Source: Megascapheus bottae (Eukaryota > Chordata > Mammalia > Rodentia > Geomyidae). From it: 64,000 nt of DNA. A model generated the notes under the pieces. The model saw only the letters and a list, made by a program, of their open reading frames with translations. It was not told the origin of the DNA and did no database searches. Shown here in pieces: positions 57,901 through 64,000 of the stretch. The position numbers were made by a program, and so were the translations under genes. The DNA is taken from positions 15,571,927 through 15,635,926 of the forward strand of contig JANJXV010000024.1 of the NCBI GenBank assembly GCA_024803745.1, given 5' to 3'. Positions within the stretch are counted from its first letter, which is position 1. Each line of letters opens with the position of its first letter.

Positions 57901-58517
57901 AATCCCCAGGGCAATTTAGTAATAAAAATGGTTGTAGCTTCTCATGTCTGCAACTTTATCTCAGTTTAGGGGATAATCTTGATGTGCTCATTTCCTCCAT
58001 AGCCTTATGCCAATGTCTCCTCCATTAAAAAAAAATTACCTAACTTTTACTTCGCTTTTCTGTAGTGAGCAAAAATAAGAGAGCTTACTTCTTTATGTTA
58101 GTGTGAAATTCAGTCATGGTCTTTTGCCAATCATACAGGAATATGCCAAGTTTTACTGACACTTTGTGAGTTTATCCCTTGCTTTCTTGATCAAGAGCCT
58201 ACTTGAGTGTTGTATGACATAAAATTTAGTTTTATCTGTTTTTATAGTAACCATACAGAGAGGAAAATGCTGAGAACGATAGAACTGAGATGATAGAAGT
58301 ACAATACTAGAAAGTAGATCCAAACAGATTCGAACTAAGATTTAAAATGCACTAAATGGAGTTACTGAATTCTTGACCTAGACATCATTAACTCCACTGA
58401 GATTTAAGAATGGCTTTGATAAATTGGTTTAAAGACCAATAAACCACAAATGATGATAAACCTTGGATTTCCTTATCTCATAGTACCCTACTCCCAATTC
58501 CAACAATTAAGACAAAC
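57901..58517. other. EXOC4 intron 2, nothing recognised
   Basis: No gene or named repeat. Confidence 0.5.
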
Positions 58518-58756
58518 TATCTTTTTTTTTTTGTCCTGGGACGTGAACTCTGGGTCTGGGTGCTGTCCCTGAGCTCTTCAGCTCAAGACTACCTCCCTAC
58601 CCCTTAAGCCACAGTGCCATTTCTGGTTTTGTAGTGGTTAATTGGAGAGAAGAGTCTTACTAACTTTAGTGCCTGAGCTGGCTTTGAAACTCGTTCCTCA
58701 GATCTCAGCCACCCATGTAGCTAGGATTACAGGTGTGAGCTACACTGGAGCCAGCT
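58518..58756 (-). repeat. B1-Geo SINE, antisense
   Basis: Poly(T), Geo complement ('gctgtccctgagctcttcag'), linker, and B1-like complement ending 'gtgtgagctacactgg'. Confidence 0.92.
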
Positions 58757-58957
58757 TTTTTTTTTTTTTTTTTGCCAGTCCTGGGCTTGACCTCAGGGCC
58801 TGAGCACTGTCCTTGGGCTTTCTCAAGGCTAGAGCTCTACTACTTGAGCCTCAGCACCACTTCCGGCTTTTTTCTGTGCATGTGGTACTGAGGAATCAAA
58901 TCCAGGTCTTCATGCGTGCTAGGCAAGCACTCTACCACTGGGCCAAACTCCCAGCCC
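58757..58957 (-). repeat. ID-Geo SINE, antisense, abutting a B1-Geo copy
   Basis: Poly(T) at 58757-58773, Geo complement, then ID complement ending 'ccaaactcccagccc'. The two families lie head-to-tail with no spacer, allowing direct comparison of their Geo halves. Confidence 0.93.
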
Positions 58958-59014
58958 GAAACTTTTACTAGTTTTTCCCTCCAAATAGTCCCTTCCTCCC
59001 CTCACTACCAGTAG

Positions 59015-59160
59015 TGTAGCTTGAAGTTAGGGCCTTAGCTTGCTTAGCTTTCTCTACTCAGTGCTGGCACTCTGCCAGCATTGAGTCACACTTCCACTTC
59101 TGGCTTTTTGTTAGTTAAGTGGAGATAACAGTCTTGCAGGTTTGTCTGCCCAGATTGTCT
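59015..59160 (-). repeat. Older B1-Geo SINE fragment, antisense
   Basis: Diverged Geo complement and linker ('gttagttaagtggagataac'). The B1-like half is mostly missing. Confidence 0.6.
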
Positions 59161-59509
59161 TCTTTGTTGTTCAAAGTGCACAGAAAAAAGTCCTCTTATT
59201 TTGATAACTCTGAATGTTGCCCTTTTTGGTAGCTGAGTTATTTTTGTTCTACTCAGTTGAGAAAAATGCTGTGATCCTTGCTTACTAACTTTCCCTAGAG
59301 TTCTAGAACTAGAAGCATGTGGCTTATCAATTGAATAGGATATCTGCAAGGAGGATTGGGGAAAAAATAATAGCATTGTATTATCAGAGCCACGCTTCCC
59401 TCTTAGATGTATTAACTTTTATGTGAAGCTTTATATTTATTTTGAGCTTTACATTTATGTGGAATGCTTTATATAGTTAGAAATTATTTGTAGGTCTACT
59501 CAAAGGTAT

Positions 59510-59615
59510 TTTGGGAACAGTTTCTTCATTTCATGGGAGAGAAAATACAGGCACAGGGCGGTAGGGATGCACTCAAGTGTGTCAGTGCCAGAACTAAAAT
59601 TAGAATTTTGTAAGC
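59510..59615 (+). repeat. MIR-like fragment
   Basis: 'tttcatgggagagaaaatac', 'aggcacagggcggtaggg' and 'gtcagtgccagaactaaa' resemble the MIR core and 3' half. Confidence 0.55.
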
Positions 59616-59756
59616 AGACTAACTAGGGGGAAGTAAATAGGAGTGGGAATTAGGAACCGTTAGTGTATAGTAGGGCCAGTGAAGAATGCTAAGCAAATTA
59701 TGGGTTTAGGCTGTAAGATTGCAGACTGACCCCAAATTGAATCTACTTTATTGTAG

Positions 59757-59951
59757 GTGAAAGAAAATCTGCTTTCATGCAAGATGCTATTACACTGCAA
59801 ACGAGATGAACTTCGGAAACTGTGGATTGAAGGAATTGAACATAAGTATGTCTTAAACCTACTGGATGAAATTGAGAACATCAAGCAAGTGCCGCAAAAG
59901 TTGGAACAGTCCATGGCCAGCAAGCACTATCTCAGTGCTACTGATATGCTG
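59757..59951 (+). CDS. EXOC4: EXOC4 exon 3 (residues 93-157)
   Basis: This 195-base exon encodes residues 93-157, starting [20 protein letters not shown] and ending HYLSATDML. It continues the helical N-terminal Sec8 domain that packs against partner subunits in the exocyst; human EXOC4 is about 974 residues, so this window codes about one sixth of it. Splice sites are TTGTAG|GTG at 59756/59757 and CTG|GTAAGT at 59951/59952; the exon is phase 0 at both ends. Compared with the human protein as I remember it, residue 123 is Tyr rather than His and residue 144 is Ser rather than Cys; both look tolerable. No following exon is visible before base 64000. Confidence 0.96.
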
Positions 59952-60364
59952 GTAAGTGGCAGGCCACTTCGGCTAACATGTAAAAACACTTTTTTTTTTG
60001 TTGTTGTTGTTCTATTGTTCCCTCTTAATCCTTTAATGCAGATAGCACAATAAACTGTCCTCTGGGGACTCCCAAGTTCTTGTAGAAGATACTTCTTCCT
60101 AATTACAGTATTTGAAATGGTAGTTGGTTATTACTTATGTCTTGTCTGCCATTGGAACAAGTGGCAAGAAATATAATGGAAAAAACCCCCATACTTCAGT
60201 TATGGTGGACTGGTAATGAGAAGTTATTTTTTGAACAAGATAACAATACTTTAAAGAATGAAATCTACATGATTTGAATAATCTGAACATTTTTAAAGTA
60301 GGTATTTCATATTGTTTATTTGAAGGAATTCTTACATTTTATGTTTTGTTCACTTCAGTTGATG
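59952..60364. other. Start of EXOC4 intron 3, nothing recognised
   Basis: No named repeat. Confidence 0.5.
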
Positions 60365-60378
60365 AGAAAGAAAAGGGA

Positions 60379-60635
60379 ACGTGGTGCAGTGGCTCACGCG
60401 TGTAATCCTAGCTACTCAGGAGGCTGACATCCGAAGATCGTGGTTCAAAGACATCCCAGGCACTAAAGAACCTGAGATTCTAAACTCCAGTTAATCACTA
60501 GAAAACAGGAAGTGGGGCTGTGGCTCAGGGGTAGGGAAGTAGCCTTGAGCTGAAGAGGTCAGGGATAGCACCCAGGCCTGAGTTCAAACCCCATGACCCA
60601 CAAAAAAAAAAAAAAAAGAAAAAAAAAAGAAAAAA
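60379..60635 (+). repeat. B1-Geo SINE, sense, with target duplication
   Basis: B1-like half ('cagtggctcacgcgtgtaat', 'ctactcaggaggctgac'), linker, and Geo half ('aagtggggctgtggctcag') ending in a long A/AAAG tail. Target duplication 'agaaagaaaaggga' / 'agaaagaacaggga' at 60365-60378 and 60636-60649. Confidence 0.93.
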
Positions 60636-60649
60636 AGAAAGAACAGGGA

Positions 60650-61584
60650 TTGAAACCAAAAGAATCATAGAAAGTACTATGGTTGAGCAAGAGCATGTTA
60701 CAACCTAACTTTTAGACTCTTAAGTCCATTGATTCTACTTTTTGACTTAGTGAAAGTTTGTAGAAGGTTGCGATCAGTAAAAAATAGAAATACACATTTT
60801 GGTTCCTAAAGATAGCCCATGCTATCCTGCTGCATTTTTTGCACTTATATGAGCTCACTTTCATCTCATTCCAAGTAGATTGAGAAACACAGAAGTCCCC
60901 AGCGTTAGATAAAGTGTTTGAACTGTTTTCTTCTCTAAGTGGATCCTAGCCCTTTACCTTTGTTTTACCAAATTAGATTGGCTCTAGCACTGATAAAATC
61001 ACCGAGGGGAATTGATGGAAGTACAGGTTAAATGCCAAAGTTGTAATTAATCGAGATTTCCAAGAAGAAATTTGCCAAGTACCTTCATAAGATATTTTTA
61101 AGGAATTTGGTAACCACAGGGTAACAAACACTATAGTGTCCTGTGTTAATACCCTTTTTTTTTTCTTTTTCTGCAGTTAGTGGTCAATTTCCAGAAACAT
61201 ATGGAAAGAGGCATATATATGGTCCATTTTAGGAATGGCAAAAGAATGATTTTAGGTTGACTTGACAGAAATTAGTTTACTTTTTAGTTTTAGTGTTGTT
61301 TTCTGGATATTTGTGTTGAATTATTGATATCCAGAAATCAGAATAGATATGATTATGCATATTTAAATAGCATTTATACCTTTATTTGGAGAAAGATATT
61401 TTGCATTGTGCTTGCTTGTAACTACCAATAGGTTGTTTACATGCATTTCTGCTTAATTATATTAATTTTAGGATTCTAGTTTTGTATATTATGGTTTTAT
61501 TAGTTAAGAGCTAATTTATTTACTTAACTAGTTTTTCAGGACTTTGTTAAATTGATTCAGTATTTAGAGAACTTGGACTTTAGT
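60650..61584. other. EXOC4 intron 3, nothing recognised
   Basis: No gene or named repeat. Confidence 0.5.
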
Positions 61585-61900
61585 TGTGTTAGTTAGCTCT
61601 CCATCAATGTAACATGCCTAAGGGATTTCAACTTGTAAGGATGAAAGGTTTTATTTTGGTTCATCATCTCAGAAGTTCATGGTTCCCTGGGCCCTTTGCC
61701 TTTGGTTTTTGGTGAGGCAATGAGAGTATGGGATACAAGTGGCAGCTCACCTCCTGGTGGGCAGGAAATAAAGACAGGAAGGAGCTGAGATCATGCTGTA
61801 CCTTCAAAAGCCTAACTCTTCTATTGGGCTTCACTTCCTAAAGGTTCCCCAGCTACTACTTCCCAAAAGTACCACAGATTGGGAACCAAGTTTTCAGAAC
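61585..61900 (-). mobile_element. Possible MaLR-type LTR, antisense
   Basis: The antisense order 'ttttattttggttcatcat', 'ggtgaggcaatgagagtatg', 'aaggagctgagatcatgc' resembles ERVL-MaLR LTRs of rodents and lagomorphs. No internal region. Confidence 0.4.
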
Positions 61901-62158
61901 TTTGTAGGAAGAAAACTTTCTGATGCATAAATGGACAGGAGTGTGAGTGCCATGTAAATACATTCTCTGTGTGTTCATCATTCTCCTGTAGGCTGGTGTT
62001 TTCCAGGTATAGGGAAAGCACCAACGTATTGGAGAAGTAGTATAGTGTAGGCTGTGTTCTATGTCTTTCCAGCTTTGTAAAAGAAAATAGTTTCTTTTTT
62101 TCCCCTAATTAAACAATCTAGATTTCAATTGCAGATTTATTTTTCAGATGGAAAGAGT

Positions 62159-62342
62159 GCTAGTCCTGGGCTTGAGCTCAGGGCTTGAGCACTGTCCTTG
62201 GACTTTCTCAAGGCTAGAATTCTACCATTTGAACCTCAGCACCATTTTTGGCTTTTTTCTATGTATGTAGTACAGAGGAATTAAACCGGGTCTTCATGCA
62301 TGCTAGGCAAGCCCTCTACCGCCAGGCCAAACTCCCAGCCCA
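62159..62342 (-). repeat. ID-Geo SINE, antisense (left arm of inverted pair)
   Basis: Complement of the Geo and ID halves with 'aggccaaactcccagccc' end. Target duplication 'ggaaagagt' at 62150-62158 and 62343-62351. Confidence 0.9.
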
Positions 62343-62366
62343 GGAAAGAGTCCTTTAAAAAATTTT

Positions 62367-62546
62367 AGTGTGGTCTAGTGGTAGAGGGCTTGCCCAGTAT
62401 GCTTGAAGCCCTGGATTTGATGCCTTGGTACCATATGAACAGAAGAAGCAGCAAGTGGTGCTGTGGCTCAGGTGGTAGAGTGAGAGCCTTGAGAGAGCTC
62501 AAGAACAGTGCCCAGACCCTGAGCTTAAGCCTTAGGACTGGAAAAA
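62367..62546 (+). repeat. ID-Geo SINE, sense (right arm of inverted pair)
   Basis: Slightly 5'-shortened ID half ('tggtctagtggtagagggc'), Geo half ('agtggtgctgtggctcagg') and short A tail. Separated from the antisense copy by 24 bases. Confidence 0.88.
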
Positions 62547-62999
62547 ATATGTTTGTTAGTTAAAAATTACAAATCTAGGCTTGAGGCAGTTGGAAACTGG
62601 GCTTATCAGTTTTAGGTGAAATTATGCAGGGGAGGAAGACTAGGGAGGAGGGATACCTCCATCGCATATATTTATTTGCCAACAGATTTCTCGTATCTTC
62701 TTACAGTTGATGGTTTATGTGTTTACTTTGTTTATAGTGTCTTTTTTATGAATATTTTTATTATAATTCAATGAAATCTCTTTTATATTGTTTTGCTTTG
62801 AGAAAAAAATTGAATCCTAGTGTCTTAAAGAGAATTTACTGTTTTCTTCTATAACCTATTGAAGTCCATTAAAAAAATGATATGAACTAGAGATCTAATT
62901 TAACTGTTCTCTTTACACAATTAATATACTAATAAGAAAGGAGAAAAAAGACAAGGCAAAGAGAAAGAGAAAAAGAAAACTATTTGAACACATGGCCTT
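62547..62999. other. EXOC4 intron 3, nothing recognised
   Basis: No gene or named repeat. Confidence 0.5.
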
Positions 63000-63185
63000 T
63001 TACTTGCTTAGCTTACTCAACCAGCAATCTACCACGTGAGCCCTGCCTCTAGTCCTGCTTTTTGTTTGTTATTTTGAAGACAAAGTCTCATGGATTTTTC
63101 TGCAGTGAGTTACCTTCAACCTCCCTTTTCTGGATCTCGGTCTCTAGAATAGCTGGGATTAGAGGTATGAGTCACTGGCACGTGG
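63000..63185 (-). repeat. Old ID/B1 composite SINE, antisense
   Basis: Complement of a diverged ID-like unit near 63010-63050, then complement of a B1-like unit ('agaatagctgggattagagg'). Confidence 0.55.
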
Positions 63186-63279
63186 TGGGAAAAAAAAAAT
63201 TATTTTTCAATTTTGTAGCCAGTTGGCTTAGACTGTTTACTTAAATCTTTTTTCATTGATTTATAATGCCATTTGTCAC

Positions 63280-64000
63280 ATTCCAAGTTTTTACATATGC
63301 ATGAATCTATTTCCAGATTTTTTAATTTTGTTCAGTTGGATTCATCTATACCTATAACAAAACCATAATACTTTAATTACTATAAGTTTATGTCTTGATA
63401 GGAGGTAAAGATGTTCTTCTTGGCATTGTACTTTTCCACAGTAATTTTAGTTTTAGTTTGTAAAATTCTACAAAACGTATGATAGGATTTTCATTACATT
63501 TAAGAGAATTACTATGCTAGCAATATTATCTTCATGTAAGTGGACAAGACATGCCTCTCACATACTGAAGCCCTCATTTATGTTCTTCAATAATTTTTAG
63601 GAATATGTTACTTAGAGGTAGTGTGTATATTTAATTGGCATTAATATGGGTATCACTTTTTGCAGGCTTTAAAAATAATAGTTCATTATTAATTACAGTT
63701 TCTAGTTATTGTTGGCTTATAACATTGTATTAGGTTTTTCCTCTTTTAATTGACTATATTTTTCCTTGAGCTGATACCTAATATTTATCTTATATATCTA
63801 GATGGTTTCTCCTGTATTTTCATAAACTACCTTTTCTCATTGCAATATAATTGCTTCTGTTTTTGTGGTAGGTCATTCAGTGTAGGGGTTGTGTCTTAAG
63901 TATATTTTTTCCTGCCTTTATCTGCCTTTGTGTAGATTACATAGAATTCATACATCATTGCCTAAATGGATAACTATGTGAACCTTTATTACTAATATGT
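63280..64000 (-). mobile_element. Ancient L1 ORF2 fragment, antisense
   Basis: Weak but ordered antisense ORF2 blocks ('ttggattcatctatacc', 'aattactataagtttatg'). It runs off the window end. Confidence 0.4.

Noticed and set aside
59952..64000. Search for EXOC4 exon 4
   Set aside because: No segment encodes the expected continuation next to an AG acceptor, so exon 4 must lie beyond the window.

Overview
The window is mammalian nuclear DNA. It holds the promoter and first three coding exons of EXOC4 (SEC8), a subunit of the exocyst tethering complex, plus about 27 kb of upstream intergenic DNA. Exon 1 (27774-27859), exon 2 (48745-48934) and exon 3 (59757-59951) join in phase into 157 residues of an acidic, helical N-terminus that I recognise as EXOC4. 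Splice sites are canonical. The rest of the gene lies beyond base 64000. I found no other intact protein gene, no bacterial-type operon and no CRISPR array.

The repeats point to a rodent, probably Geomyoidea (kangaroo rats, pocket mice, pocket gophers). The commonest young SINE is a dimer: an ID-like, tRNA-Ala-type left half joined to a right half resembling the 'Geo' monomer described for the IDL-Geo SINE of that superfamily. A second abundant SINE joins the same right half to a B1/7SL-like left half. Older B1/ID composites, young 5'-truncated L1 3' ends, older L1 fragments, L2, MIR, MaLR-type LTRs and Tigger-like DNA transposons make up much of the remainder. Repeat family names come from memory of consensus sequences, not from a search.

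Layout. 1-27.5 kb: intergenic, with a long CT tract, a GAPDH processed pseudogene (5197-5692), a MaLR-type LTR (8025-8430), an antisense L1 of about 2 kb with a nested SINE (14195-16285) and a large decayed antisense L1 (24530-26560). 27.54-28.34 kb: EXOC4 promoter and GC-rich start of the gene, with ZNF143-like, paired inverted CCAAT, ETS and YY1 sites. 27.9-48.7 kb: intron 1, dense in SINEs and L1 ends, with an antisense RPL37A processed pseudogene and several nested insertions. 48.9-59.8 kb: intron 2, with a SINE carrying a long GAA tract and an L1-like 3' tail. 59.95-64 kb: start of intron 3, with a convergent SINE pair.

I see no convincing undescribed system. The most interesting structures are retrotransposition products: a composite SINE/L1-tail insertion with a 15-bp target duplication and about 37 GAA units, the shared right half of two different SINE families, and two nearly abutting inverted SINE pairs inside a transcribed gene.
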